Part shown: positions 11,804 through 22,251 of the stretch, one piece after another
Layout of the letters: each line of letters opens with the position of its first letter
Numbering within the stretch: position 1 is the first letter of the stretch
DNA from: Dacryopinax spathularia
Taxonomy: Eukaryota; Basidiomycota; Dacrymycetes; Dacrymycetales; Dacrymycetaceae
Assembly: GCA_037974965.1 (NCBI GenBank)
Contig: JBBPFI010000001.1
Location: forward strand, 310,001-374,000
Length of the DNA stretch: 64,000 nucleotides
Direction: 5' to 3'
Translations under genes and position numbers: made by a program
Notes under the pieces: generated by a model
Databases searched by the model: none
What the model was told of the DNA's origin: nothing
What the model saw: the letters and a program-made list of their open reading frames with translations, nothing else

Positions 11804-12793
11804 CTACTCGTCGTCCTCCTCTTCCTCCTCCTCCTCCTCGACGGCCTGAGCACCCGACTGGAAAGCCTTGATCTTCTCCTGGATGCGGGCCTGCCTCTGC
11901 TCGTGCGTCAGGCGGGGCACCTTGTACTTGAGCGACTCTGCCTTCCAGTCCTTGTCCTTCTCCGTCGGCTCGAACGTCGGGTTCTCGCGGATGGCCGCGT
12001 ACGCGTTCTGGTAGATCTCCTCCAGGTCGTCAGAGCCAATGTCGTCCGCCAGGTAGGTCGCGAACTGCTTCTTGAACCGCTCGTCGTCCTCCTCCTCGAG
12101 GGACTCCATGTACTCTGCGACGTGGCCGCCGAAGATATACTTCTTCAGGACCTCAGCGTCAAGCGTCTTCGACTCGATGTCGTACCCCGGGAAACGTTTT
12201 TCCGAATGGGGGATGTACAGCCCGCCGTCGGAGGCACCCTTCATAGCGCCAAACACGCGGGAGCCCGTCGACGTCCGCTTCAGACCGGCATCGAGGTAGC
12301 ACTTGAACGGCCGGGGCGCATCCTCGTCCTCCAGCGCCTCAGTAAGCTTCATCTCGCCATCGGGCTCCACCTGACCCTCGTACTTGTCCGCCAGGCCGAG
12401 CTTGGTCAGTGCGCGCCGTGCGCAGAGCAGTCCAGTGGCGTAGGCAGCAGTCCAGTTCGTCAGACCGTGCTCGATGCCGTATTTCGGCAGCTCGCGGGAC
12501 TGCGCGGCGCACAGGATGAAGTCGCCCTGCAGCCGAGCATATGCGATCTGGACGATGATGTTCTTGTTCGTGAACCGGACAACGAGGCGGTACTTGGGCG
12601 CGTTGTACTTGTTCTTCGCCTGCGAGATCAGGCGCTTGCGGGCGTAGTCTACCCACACACATCGTCAGCCTCCGCAACAGTACTCGATGAACGAGCAGGG
12701 CGTACAGTCCGTCTTGCCCTCTCTGCGCCGGCGGTACTTGACCTGATACCGGGAGAAATAAGCGTTAGACTTGACGGTCTTGACGAACGGCAT
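11804..12793 (-). CDS. RPL5: 60S ribosomal protein L5 (uL18)
   Basis: RPL5 binds 5S rRNA and joins the large ribosomal subunit. Two exons (12793-12706 and 12648-11804) give about 310 aa, near the family norm of about 297. The start [20 protein letters not shown] and the following [20 protein letters not shown] are classic; later [34 protein letters not shown] and [16 protein letters not shown]-type sequence also match (here [10 protein letters not shown]). It ends in a run of Glu/Asp. The 57-nt intron interrupts the Tyr codon of DYYARKR. Confidence 0.97.
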
Positions 12794-13400
12794 CTACGAC
12801 CAACAATCAGCATCCATCCCTTGACTCGTTCATCCATCCCATCCTTCGTCTCCCTCGCACGCCCGGCACCTCCATCAGGTCGGAACAGTGCTTAGGGGAC
12901 GAGAATGGGGGGTTGGATGGGGGGGTTCGGGGACGTACCTTGGCGAGGGGGACGTCGGGGTCGGTGAGGAGGACGATGAGGGAGCTAAGGAAATTATGAG
13001 AGGGGCGGACGACGCGGCAGGAAATGATTCCGTTGCTTCTGATAATCCGCCTCCGAGGGCAGATGGGCTCTCTTGCCTCGTTGACAAGTATGGTCCGCAT
13101 TCCGGACACTATGTAGATCATAAATACAATCTGGTAAATGGATTTGATACGCCAGGATGTGAAATGAGTCGACTGGGCCGTCCAACAGTTGTGCTGAGAG
13201 ACTACATGAATTCCGAAAAATCGTACAATGCTACTGTACAGATACGGGGAATGCAGAGAGTCACAAGAAGCTGGAGGGAAGCCGTCTTTCAAGCCTGAAG
13301 CCTGGCCGCCAAAGACAGTCCCAAAATTCCCAAATATCCCTTCCCAACAAAAATCGACCACGACGACCCCAGTCGACGAAAACCAAGCGCCCAACTACGC
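12794..13400. other. intergenic, RPL5 promoter and leader
   Basis: Between two minus-strand genes. The RPL5 promoter and leader should be here. Open frames crossing it on both strands are compositionally biased and have no domain; I call no gene. Confidence 0.45.
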
Positions 13401-14177
13401 TCAAAAACCGTCCAAAAATCCCAACAACCCACCCCTCTCCCTCTCCTCCAGCTTCTTCCGCTTCTCGAGCCTGTTCCGCTCCAGCATCTCTTGCAGAGAA
13501 GATTTCTTTTTCTTCCTGGCTGCACTCGTTTTCGGAGTCGCGGTGTTAGTTGTTGATGAGGAAGGAGCGGGAGAGGGGGAAGTGATTGGGGTGGTGGGAA
13601 GCGAGTGGGGCGAGTGGGTGGAGGTTGGGGGAACTTGGACGGATGGGGAGCGGCTATGAGGCGGCGGGTGCGGCGTTAGAGCTGTGGATCCGGGCTCCTG
13701 GTCGGGCTGGATGCCCCGAGCTAGCGGAGTAGACGGAGTCGAAGACGCCTCCCTGGACGACACAGCGGAGCTCGCAACATCAGCAACAGCGCGAACATCA
13801 CCGCTAATCGCAATCGCAGCGCTCCTCCGTCGGCCGACAGTCCTCGCCGGTTCAAAAACCGCTCTCCCCTCCCCACTCCCCGGCAAAGGTCTGAAGTCCG
13901 TCAAGCCGCAAACATGGCAGTCTATCCTTATTCGCGCCGGCGCTGGGGTTGATGTGCTGGCCGTTCTTCTAGTTCGGGATCGACGCGTCTTCCGTTGCAG
14001 TCTTATGGACCCTTGGCCCGGGACGAGGAACGTGCCGCATCGAACGCACGTTAGTGTCGCTGTAGCCGTATCTCTCTCCTTCAGTCTAGCATTATGGAGA
14101 GCAGCGAGGTTGGGAGAAATGGACTGGAGAGCCGCAGCGAGCGTTTGCTGGTACGCCGACGTGACGGAGGATGCCAT
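13401..14177 (-). CDS. Rpr2/SNM1-type RNase P/MRP subunit (probable)
   Basis: A single exon of 258 aa. The N-terminal helix (SAYQQTLAAALQSISPNLAALHNARLKE, cited in part) is followed by LTCVRCGTFLVPG and then IRIDCHVCG about 45 residues later. This CxxC...CxxC zinc ribbon with a preceding helix is the Rpr2/Rpp21/Snm1 layout of RNase P and RNase MRP proteins. The middle is S/T/P-rich and disordered. The C-terminus (SLQEMLERNRLEKRKKLEE) is a basic helix. The start is the in-frame ATG at 14177; an upstream extension lacks an ATG. Family assignment rests on the ribbon and layout only. Confidence 0.65.
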   Translation of the reverse strand: MASSVTSAYQQTLAAALQSISPNLAALHNARLKERDTATATLTCVRCGTFLVPGQGSIRLQRKTRRSRTRRTASTSTPAPARIRIDCHVCGLTDFRPLPGSGEGRAVFEPARTVGRRRSAAIAISGDVRAVADVASSAVSSREASSTPSTPLARGIQPDQEPGSTALTPHPPPHSRSPSVQVPPTSTHSPHSLPTTPITSPSPAPSSSTTNTATPKTSAARKKKKSSLQEMLERNRLEKRKKLEERERGGLLGFLDGF

Positions 14178-14702
14178 GTTCCGGCGGCAAGTGATGGTGG
14201 TGGTGGTGGTGGCACCAACAAGGAGCGACAAAGGCCGGATGCGATTCGCCGCGGATTGATTCCCCCAAACCGCACAGCCACCGGAAACTAGCCAGTGTGC
14301 TTCGCTGCTTCTGACCGCATGCTATCCAATCACAAGCTGTCATCGTCGTTGTTTTTGTTCGTCCCCCGCGAAGCACCACAACGGATACTCAGAATGTTCA
14401 CCCGTATGGGACGTTCCACCCCCCGCAAAGGGCACAAAAGACGGTGGTTGTCCTCCAGCAGTGGTGGGCATTAGTGGCTTTATCCCCTGGCGTCTCCCTT
14501 ATATCCATCCCTACAGGGCCACTAGAGCGTACCAGCATTGTCAGGCCCATTGTCTCCAGAACCATCAAACCCTCTGAACCCTCTGTGGCGCACCGTGGCG
14601 CATACTCTTAACCATCGCACCCTCTTTGTCCTCCTCGAACAATCATCCCCACCTCGCCCTTACCCCTCACTCTAACCTTCTACATCGAACGTTATATCAA
14701 CA
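14178..14702. promoter_or_regulatory. divergent intergenic region
   Basis: About 525 bases between divergently oriented genes (the SNM1-like gene on minus, the BTB-like gene on plus), so it probably carries both promoters. A C/T-rich leader precedes 14703. No other element seen. Confidence 0.4.
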
Positions 14703-16703
14703 ATGCCCGACCTGCGTACACGCAGAGGGAGAAAGGACTCCACCGCCGCACAGTCAATAACAAGCACGAGCGACTATTCTCTCTCGACAGACGATACCTC
14801 TCCTCGTTCTCCTTCGGCCTCTCGGCCCCGCTCGGCCCTGTTCTCAACGTTTGGCGAAGCGATGGCCTGGCTCTCCCGCACCCCCACCACCCCCACCACT
14901 CCCACCAGGCCGGGCTCGCCAACTCACTCCGCGTCGACGTCAAACGGTCGGTCGCCGAAGTCTCCGAGAGCTAAACCTCGGCTCGCGGTCGGTACGCCGC
15001 CGCCTTCGCCGCCTAAGGCTCGGGCGCCGGGGTTGCCGATGATGTCGCCGTCGCCTAAATCGAGCGGCGGCAGGGATGAGGCGAGGAAAGCGGCGGCGAT
15101 AAAGACGAGGGAATATGAACAGTCGTTGATGGACCCGGAGATCTATACTGTGGGACGAGCGAAACTTGTCAACCTGCGTGCTGTCGATGGCTCCTCTGCC
15201 TCGGTGGTCCGGAAAGCCAATGCGGCGAGCAATGGACCTGCCCCTCCGGCGCTCCAGATCCGTCCTCCGCCTAAGACGGCCACCCCGCGTCGGTCATCCA
15301 TGAAACGTACCACTACATCACACGACGCCGTCCCCCCCTCTCCTTCCTTCCCACCCAGCTCGATCGCCCCCTTCAACCGGCTCGTCGTAGAGCAGAGCGC
15401 TCTCCCGCCCTTCGAGCCGCAGCTCCTCGCCGGCCCTCCCCCTCCCGGGAGTTATAGTAAGAACAGCCTCGTCACGCTCGAGACGTCAAGCATGACCCTC
15501 CGCACAACGATCGACACGCTCACCTCTCGCCCCTCCCAGCTCGCAGCGTACATCCTCTCCATCTGCCCCGACCCGCCGAACGGACCTCCGAAAGTGCCAA
15601 GCGAGCAGATCCATATCTTTTTGGATAGACCGTCTCAGCCATATCATATTATCCTCTCTTACCTCCGTCTTCCCCGGTCGAGGGATAACGCCCTGCCCGC
15701 CCTCCCGCGCGCTGTCCAGCTCCCCTCGCACGCGCAGACGACCTCGATGGTAGGTGTCTCCAAACTGGAAGCCCTCCTGGACCTGAGGGACGAAGCCCGC
15801 TGGCTGGGCCTAGAAGAGCTGGAAGCGATGTGCGAGGCCGAGCTCCGTACTGCTGGGCTTGTCAAGCCGCTTGTCGGTTTGAAGCAAGCGACGATCGCGG
15901 AGGAGGTGGAGGCTGAGCCGGGGAAGGAGTCGGAGAGCGACCTCCCGCCGACTACAGCCTCGTCCGTGGCGAGCGTGGCGCCCTCTTTCAGCTCGGTGCG
16001 AGAGGAGGCGCTGAAGGTAGGGTCGGCGGGGAGGAACATGCCGACGCCGCCCGCGTCGGAGGATAGCGATAATACCCCTTCGGCGAGGATGAAGAGCGGG
16101 TCGACGCCGCCTGCTCTGACGGTTGTGAGGCCGCTGGCGGTGCCACGGACCGGGACGACGAGGACGGCCGGTCAGCCAAGGACGCCGACGAATGCGAATG
16201 CGAGTGGGAAGATGGAGTCCAGGCCGTTGCCCTCTATTCCTCCTGCTTCTGCGGGCAATACGTCAGCAGCAATCAAGCAACCCCGCGCAGGCTCAGCACC
16301 AACCCCACTCTTACCTCCCGCTACCATCCTCCCCCAAACAACAACAATCCCAACCTCACCTCAACCTCGCCCCGCCCTCCCTCCTGCATCCAAGCCCGTC
16401 CCGTCAGCCTCGCCATCCCCGGCCACAGCGGCAGCAGCAGCAGCAGAAGAAGAAGAAGAGAAAGCCCGCCGCGCCCGGGAAAAGTTGAGCGAGGCGCTCG
16501 CTCTTCGTGCGCGGGTGCGGCAACAGAGCACGTTCACCTCCCCTCCCACTACCATATCCATTGCCAGCTGCATCTCAGGCGCCAGCGCCAGCTCGACCTC
16601 GAGCTCGGGTTTGGTCAGAGAGTTCGGACTGATGACACCCCCAAGAGGATCGATAATGAGCGCTAGGAGTCTAAGCCCTTCACCTGCGGGGAGGTATATC
16701 TGA
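14703..16703 (+). CDS. BTB/POZ-like domain protein with disordered flanks
   Basis: A single-exon gene of 666 aa. Residues 1-250 are S/P/R-rich and disordered. Residues about 250-380 look like a BTB/T1-type fold: NSLVTLETSSMTLRTTIDTL, HIFLDRPSQPYHIILSYLRL, then LLDLRDEARWLGLEELEAMC, which matches the strand-helix pattern ending in the conserved 'A-x-x-L-x-x-x-x-L' helix of KCTD/BTB proteins. The rest is P/T/S/A-rich with a short Ala/Glu helix (AAAAAAEEEEEKARRAREKL). BTB domains mediate oligomerisation, often with Cullin-3; nothing here shows a partner. Confidence 0.6.
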   Translation: MPDLRTRRGRKDSTAAQSITSTSDYSLSTDDTSPRSPSASRPRSALFSTFGEAMAWLSRTPTTPTTPTRPGSPTHSASTSNGRSPKSPRAKPRLAVGTPPPSPPKARAPGLPMMSPSPKSSGGRDEARKAAAIKTREYEQSLMDPEIYTVGRAKLVNLRAVDGSSASVVRKANAASNGPAPPALQIRPPPKTATPRRSSMKRTTTSHDAVPPSPSFPPSSIAPFNRLVVEQSALPPFEPQLLAGPPPPGSYSKNSLVTLETSSMTLRTTIDTLTSRPSQLAAYILSICPDPPNGPPKVPSEQIHIFLDRPSQPYHIILSYLRLPRSRDNALPALPRAVQLPSHAQTTSMVGVSKLEALLDLRDEARWLGLEELEAMCEAELRTAGLVKPLVGLKQATIAEEVEAEPGKESESDLPPTTASSVASVAPSFSSVREEALKVGSAGRNMPTPPASEDSDNTPSARMKSGSTPPALTVVRPLAVPRTGTTRTAGQPRTPTNANASGKMESRPLPSIPPASAGNTSAAIKQPRAGSAPTPLLPPATILPQTTTIPTSPQPRPALPPASKPVPSASPSPATAAAAAAEEEEEKARRAREKLSEALALRARVRQQSTFTSPPTTISIASCISGASASSTSSSGLVREFGLMTPPRGSIMSARSLSPSPAGRYI

Positions 16704-17248
16704 TCTGACCCTTGAACCCCCCGATCCCATGGGGGAAGAGATCAACTCAACTCTACGCATTCCATGGACCAACTCTACGCATTGCTTTGATCGAGTTCCT
16801 GCCTCTCTTTCGTTGCTGTTTGATGTTCGATATTTTGGGAAGTCCTAGTCTTAGGTTTTGGTGGTCTTGGGGTTTTTGTTTCATTGTTTCATTGTGGCAT
16901 GTTCAGGTTGTACGCTGTGCTGTGCTGTGCTGTGCGCGCCTCGCTCATTCCTTCGATGTTGGAGTCAGTTGGTGTTGTATATCTTTTTAGATCGGTTCGC
17001 GGTTCGCGGTTCGTTGTTGTCTTAGGTACAGGAAGAGACAAATTGCATATAGTTTTCGATGATCATCTCACGATGAGCACAAATCGACCAAATTGACGAT
17101 CGTGGATATGTTAAATGCGCATCGGAGTCTCAGACATTACACGGGCACGCCGCCGGCGCTCCCCTAACAGCGCGCATTTGGCTCCGACGCATTCCAGCCC
17201 TCTCCCCTCTCCCCTCCCTCTTCCTCACACGACGACCACACCACACCA
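16704..17248. other. intergenic, 3' flank and AP-1 sigma promoter
   Basis: T/G-rich 3' region of the upstream gene and a C/T-rich leader before 17249. No gene or repeat seen. Confidence 0.4.
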
Positions 17249-18073
17249 ATGATCGAGTACATCCTCCTCGTTTCCCGGCAAGGTACCCCTTCACCCTGCA
17301 TATATGCGCTTATACTGACCGCTCGCGGGGCAGGGAAAGTCCGGCTAGCAAAATGGTTCACCACCCTCCCCACGAAGACAAAGTCCAAGATCGTCAAGGA
17401 CGTCACTCAGCTCGTCCTTGCCCGCCGAACGCGGATGTCAAACTTTCTCGAGTACCGGGGTGCGCCTTCCACCTCTCTCTCTCAAATGAGTGGCCAGTGG
17501 GTGCTGATGCGTGGCTGGGACAGATACGAAAGTCGTTTATAGGAGATATGCCTCGCTCTTCTTCGTATGCGGCATCAGCGCGGGCGACAACGAGCTGATC
17601 ACGCTCGAGATCATACATCGTTATGTCGAAGTCCTGGACAGGTATTTCGGGAATGTGCGTCCTTTCCTCCCTTCTACTCTCCTTCCACAGCTAACAGGGT
17701 GATAGGTATGCGAGCTGGACCTGTGAGTATCGTTACTGAGCGGGATGGGCTGGACGGGAGCTGATGTGGGGGGGGGGGGTTGTAGGATCTTTAACTTCCA
17801 GAAGGCTTATGCGGTGCGTTTTGGCTTCGTAGATGCGCATATATCTGGCTTATTTGTGCGCGTTAGATATTGGACGAGCTTATCATTGCAGGGGAGATCC
17901 AGGAGTCGTCGAAGAAGTCGGTTCTACGAGTGGTGCGCCCTAGGAGTTGCATTGGTTGGCAAGGGTGCGCTGATCAATGAGAGCAGGTCGCGCAGGCAGA
18001 CACGATTGAAGATGCTGAGAACAGTGAGGACACGCTCGCGCGTCTCGGCTCCCTCGGTTCGCGCGGCAATTGA
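17249..18073 (+). CDS. APS1: AP-1 complex sigma subunit (clathrin adaptor small chain)
   Basis: The small subunit of the AP-1 adaptor, acting at the trans-Golgi and endosomes. Seven exons (17249-17282, 17334-17459, 17524-17654, 17706-17722, 17786-17813, 17867-17932, 17987-18073) give 162 aa (family about 156-160). Sequence follows the sigma-1 pattern throughout: [110 protein letters not shown] and CELDLIFNF separate it from AP-2 and AP-3 sigma. The exons are tiny and every phase joins. Introns 1 and 5 carry the GCATATATGC-type motif, and intron 4 has a run of twelve G before its acceptor. Confidence 0.92.
17298..17307. repeat. GCATATATGC palindrome, AP-1 sigma intron 1
   Basis: Perfect copy followed within about 7 nt by a CTGAC branch-site-like sequence. 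Confidence 0.7.
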
Positions 18074-18417
18074 TGCGGAACATGACAGTTTCGAAGAACA
18101 TGGACGACATGGGCTTCGTCTGATCGAGCACGAGCACCATACCATATGCAAACCACACTGTACGCTGTACGCTGCAAGCAGAAGCGGGGCAAGCACCGTT
18201 GTTTAGTAGAGGACTGCGCACAGGCAGATCCAGGAGTGTATATTATTTTGATACGGGTATACGCCTCGTCGGCTTTGTATCTATGAAGCCGCCGGGTGTA
18301 CGGGAAACGAGAGCGGTAACGAGCAGTTATGCGATCCAAGCAACGCGAACGACAAGATGGTCTGCATATAGACTGTCCGCTTTGCCGACCATGCGCTGCT
18401 ATGATTGGGGCCCATGC
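18074..18417. other. short 3'-3' intergenic region
   Basis: 344 bases between convergent genes (AP-1 sigma and LAG1), presumably both 3' UTRs. Nothing else seen. Confidence 0.4.
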
Positions 18418-20116
18418 TCACTCTTCTTTGGAGAGCTTCTCGGCGATCGGCGACTCTTCGGGCTCGTCTTCGTCGTCTGAGCGTTCATCTGCAACAACAG
18501 AGCCGAAGACGGCACTACGAGCACGAGTTAGCACAAGGTCATTTCTGATGTGTAGTATGGACATACCGATAAAGCACACGCCAAGCCAGCAGGGACCAGA
18601 ACATATTCAACAGCTGAATGAGCGCGATAGGGAAGAAGATCAAGTACTTCATCCACCAGACCATCCACACGCCCCTCGAGAACGGCTGGAGGAACTGGTT
18701 TTCCGCCGGGATGAGCGGGAATTCGAACCAGACGGACCAGAGCATCTTGAGGTTTAGCCAGTGGCGGGTGTATGTCCACCAGACGATGAACCAGAGGAAG
18801 GAGACGACGGACGTCTTTTCGAGGCCGGTGTAGTTGATCGCCTTTGACAGCTGGACTCCTTCCGTCAGTACATGTTCTAGGAAATCGATTAGGGTAGGAG
18901 GAACGCACTCCGAGCCAGATATCGCTAGAGTCCATGGTGAAGAACACGGCGTTCCCGATGTACGTCAGGTTGATCAGGTAGCTCCAGAAGATAAGCCAGA
19001 GCGTGACGATATGGTGCGCTACGAGCTCTTTGAAGTCCTTGCGCGGCTTCTCGATCCGAAGGACGAGGACAAGGAACTGTTGCAGCCAGTAGGCGGACTG
19101 GAGGAGGTAGTAGGTCTTCATCTTTGGGGTCATTTGCCAGTGCGGGTAGTCTATATGCGCCTTAATCAGACTGCAAGAATAGTTGTTTGCGTAGAGTGCG
19201 AACCGATCCAGAAGTACTTGGTGTCGTACCACCATGTAGGCAGCTCGCGCATAACGCTCTGTGTATGCACATCAATCACACGAAGAGTATGCAGCTCGCG
19301 AAACGTACCAGTCCGAAGGCGGAGAAGATGCCGAAGTAGATAACAGCATAGCACTGCTCCGCGAACCGCTCAATCTTGCCCTCCTTCCGGATGCCACATC
19401 GTCGAGCCAGAGGTCGCAGCACATAGACGAAGAGTGATTGGCGAACGAATGACCAGACGATGATGTAGTACGCGACGAAGAGGAGGTCCTGTAAGACAAG
19501 TTAGTCGTAGTCCCTGAAAACGTGGAAGAATAGCGGCGCACCCAGTACGTCTTGCGATATTTGGGATCATCGTCTGGCGTCTCCGGTATCCGACCCGAGA
19601 TGAGCAGCACACGCGAGAACGGGTTTGGCTGGTTTGGTGCGAGGAAGTGCCAGTTGAGCCAGAGCAGGATGGGCACAGCGAGGAGTTTGAGGGACGAGGC
19701 TGAATTCAGGGATCAGCGATCCCGAGCTACCTTCCATGTCTTAAGACCAATTCACCTGGAACACGCATCCAGCGCATCGTCCGCAAGTCCTCCATCAGCC
19801 CTGCGGACCGCGAGTTCTCATCGACGGCAAATGCGACTTTTTGCTTTGGTTTCGCATGTTTAACCCGCCCAGTAGGGTCCTGTGGAGGGTGCGCAGGGAC
19901 CGATGGGCTGCAGGGGACGCGATCTTAGCCTGCTGTACCGGGTAAGGCGATGGCCATTATCGACTCACGTGTCGTGCACAAATGGCCCGACCAGATGGTG
20001 GTTGGGATCGTGCCTGCGTGTCCGGGTAAGATGGCTGAGCAGTGCGGCGGCCGCATTAGAGGAACGCACTCTATCTTGTCCAGAGTGTCCGCGATCGAAC
20101 TTGCGCGTGCCCGCAT
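18418..20116 (-). CDS. LAG1: ceramide synthase (LAG1/TLC domain)
   Basis: LAG1 acylates sphingoid bases in the ER membrane. Eight exons fit (20116-19969, 19923-19756, 19699-19542, 19488-19309, 19258-19204, 19150-18909, 18850-18567, 18514-18418), giving about 443 aa. Marks: RTMRWMRVP, VPILLWLNWHFLAPNQPNPF, the TLC-domain WWYDTKYFWIDYPHW, then the double-His Lag1p motif ELVAHHIVTLWLIFWSYLIN, and TMDSSDIWLG. Several hydrophobic helices follow, and the acidic C-terminus (RSDDEDEPEESPIAEKLSKEE) resembles the CK2-target tails of fungal ceramide synthases. The first exon and the 45-nt first intron are less certain; the frame is open well upstream of the first conserved residues but lacks an ATG without this exon. 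Confidence 0.88.
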
Positions 20117-21378
20117 TTTTGCGTCAATTTCCCAATTCTCAGACAGCTAAGGTTAATTGGCCCGGGGTGAATCGGCTGCCCTTAGCCTAGCCTGGGTCGT
20201 TGCTCGTCGTTGGGTCGGTGAAAGGAGTGCGGTAATTGACGAAGGGAAAGAGAGAGTTTGGAGGACGATGAGCGATGATATAGCTCGTCTGTTGGGCGAG
20301 GATGAGAACCCTGATTTGATGCGCCCAAAAGTGAAACCTTGGGCTGGGGTCTGCTTCCGGATTCGGACACCCTTTACGCTCGTCTATCTACACTACACCT
20401 CGACGCCCATGGTGCATCCATCCACGTCGGTGCATGTCTAGCGCTCGTAGGGCCACATACACGGACGAGCGGCCGTTGGATAATATCCTCGGCTTGGTAG
20501 ACGCGCTACGCTCGATGATGCTGGTTAATTACCGATCCGAGGGAAAGGGGCGACTTCTAACTGCATCTTCTCCGTTTACGGCAGTAATTATCATCTTGCC
20601 AAGCTATTCGGGCCAATTTCGCATTATCGGACGCGAGACCGGGCGTTAACCGCGAGCAAGCGCCCACGTTGTGCACAGGCTACAAAGCGAGGAATGACGA
20701 CGATGGCGACCCGTTCGAACTCTGGAAATAGGGTTTCATTGCATTCCTCCGTGCCTCGCCATGCTCTCGACTCGCGACTCTTTGGCCTATTGCTTTCTAG
20801 TCTGAGTTATGCTGCCCTGGATATGATATGACATGCACCTGACATGGCTCTGTTTACCGTTGGACGGTGTCGGTCGCAATTCCTCTCATACCTTTGCCCC
20901 TGGAGTCTATTGCCCTCGCAGCCGCATCTATGCTGACACGGCCACTCGTGCCGATATGCTCGCCGGCGGCCCATGCCGTTCCTTTCCTGGCGTTCTTTCT
21001 GATATGCTGTTTCCCTGGTCTCCCTCGTAATCTCCGGCACGCATTACCGACCCGAATTCCTATGGCGGCCTAGCATTCCTCGCGTTCATTATGACAACGC
21101 AATGTAGCTTTCATTAGCCTTGGCAAAGCGCTCTCGTTGCCCTCGTCGTCATGTATAAGAACACGCACCAAGAACGTCCCACTATTCTCCCATCCCAACA
21201 GCTCTCCCTCAACTTTCTCCGGCTCTTCCCCACCTTCGCTGCTTCGGCTCGTCCTTCCTTACCCGCTCTCCCAAAAAACTCGACTCTCTCTCCGAGACCC
21301 ACTCTCTTTCAAAAACACCGCTCGTTTAGCGACTCTCTCCCCACGCAGCAACAACACCAGTTCTCAAGCGTATCAAAA
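20117..21378. other. intergenic, divergent promoters of LAG1 and the CPL1-like gene
   Basis: About 1.26 kb between divergent genes. Short open frames have no domain signal. The 230 bases before 21379 are C/T-rich and open in frame with the CPL1-like gene from an ATG at 21151, but the signal peptide begins at 21379, so this is read as leader. Confidence 0.4.
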
Positions 21379-22251
21379 ATGGTCTCCTTCCGCAAGTTCA
21401 TCTCTGTCGTCTCTGTCGCCATGCTCGGCGCAACTGGTGCGATGGGCGCTGCCCTCCACCCCAAAATGGTCGGCACCTCGGTTCAGCCGCGCGTGCTCGA
21501 GAAAAAGGCCACGGACATCTGCGCCGAGGTCAACCTGTCCGCTGCGGTCAACGTGCTCAGCATCCTCACCCTCGATCTCTCGCCCCTCAAGATCTGCCTT
21601 TGCCTCAGCGGCCTCGATCTCTTCCTCCAGGCCGACGCCACCGTCGCCGCGCTCGTCCAAGTCCTCGGCTCCCTCGCACAGGTTGAGGCAGTCATTAAGG
21701 CCCAGGTACGTTGTGTATTCCGCGCTATCCAAACAACCACTGACCAGCTGCCCGCAGATCAACAGCAACGGCCAGCAGTGCGCATACCCCGTCGGTGCTA
21801 CGCCCCACTGCTCCGCCTCCGAGCCGTGCGGCTTCACCTGCCCGCCAGGCTACTTCAAGCAGAACGGCAACTGCATTCTCGCTGCCTCCAAGCGCGCCGC
21901 TCGTCGGGATATCGGTCGCTGCTCTGCCGGCTTCACCAAGTGCGGCGCTCCTTCCGGCGCAACCGCCTACGAGTGCATCGACACCCGCTCGTCCCTCGAG
22001 AGCTGTACGTTACCTCTTGCTACGTAATGCCTACCGATAGCTGACACGAATCCACAGGCGGAGGCTGCGTTATGCCCTTCCCTGGTATGCGCCCCACCGG
22101 CCAAGACTGCACACAGATCGCCGGCGTCTCCGACGTTGCCTGCATCCAGGGCACATGCCGAGTCTCCCGCTGCGTCGAAGGCTACACACTGAGCGAGGAC
22201 GGCACGTCCTGCGTGGCGCTGCCGGGCAACTCACAAGTCGTGCTTGCATGA
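21379..22251 (+). CDS. CPL1/priA-like secreted cysteine-rich protein, copy A
   Basis: Three exons (21379-21705, 21758-22004, 22058-22251) give 255 aa. A signal peptide (MVSFRKFISVVSVAMLGATG) is followed by a hydrophobic helical region, a Cys-rich segment (CAYPVGATPHC...CGFTCPPGYF), then a dibasic KR site (SKRAARRD), and a CPL1-like domain: CSAGFTKCG, YECIDTRSSLESCGGC, GQDCTQIAGVSDVACIQG, CRVSRCVEGYTLSEDG. This domain is shared by Cryptococcus Cpl1 and Lentinula PriA; these are secreted or cell-surface proteins linked to capsule or fruiting. Function in this organism is not shown. A paralogue lies at 35473-36446. Confidence 0.85.

Noticed and set aside
12807-13394. A 195-codon minus-strand open frame upstream of RPL5
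   Set aside because: No domain, overlaps the RPL5 promoter and leader, begins at a non-ATG or poor start, and has no supported splice partner.
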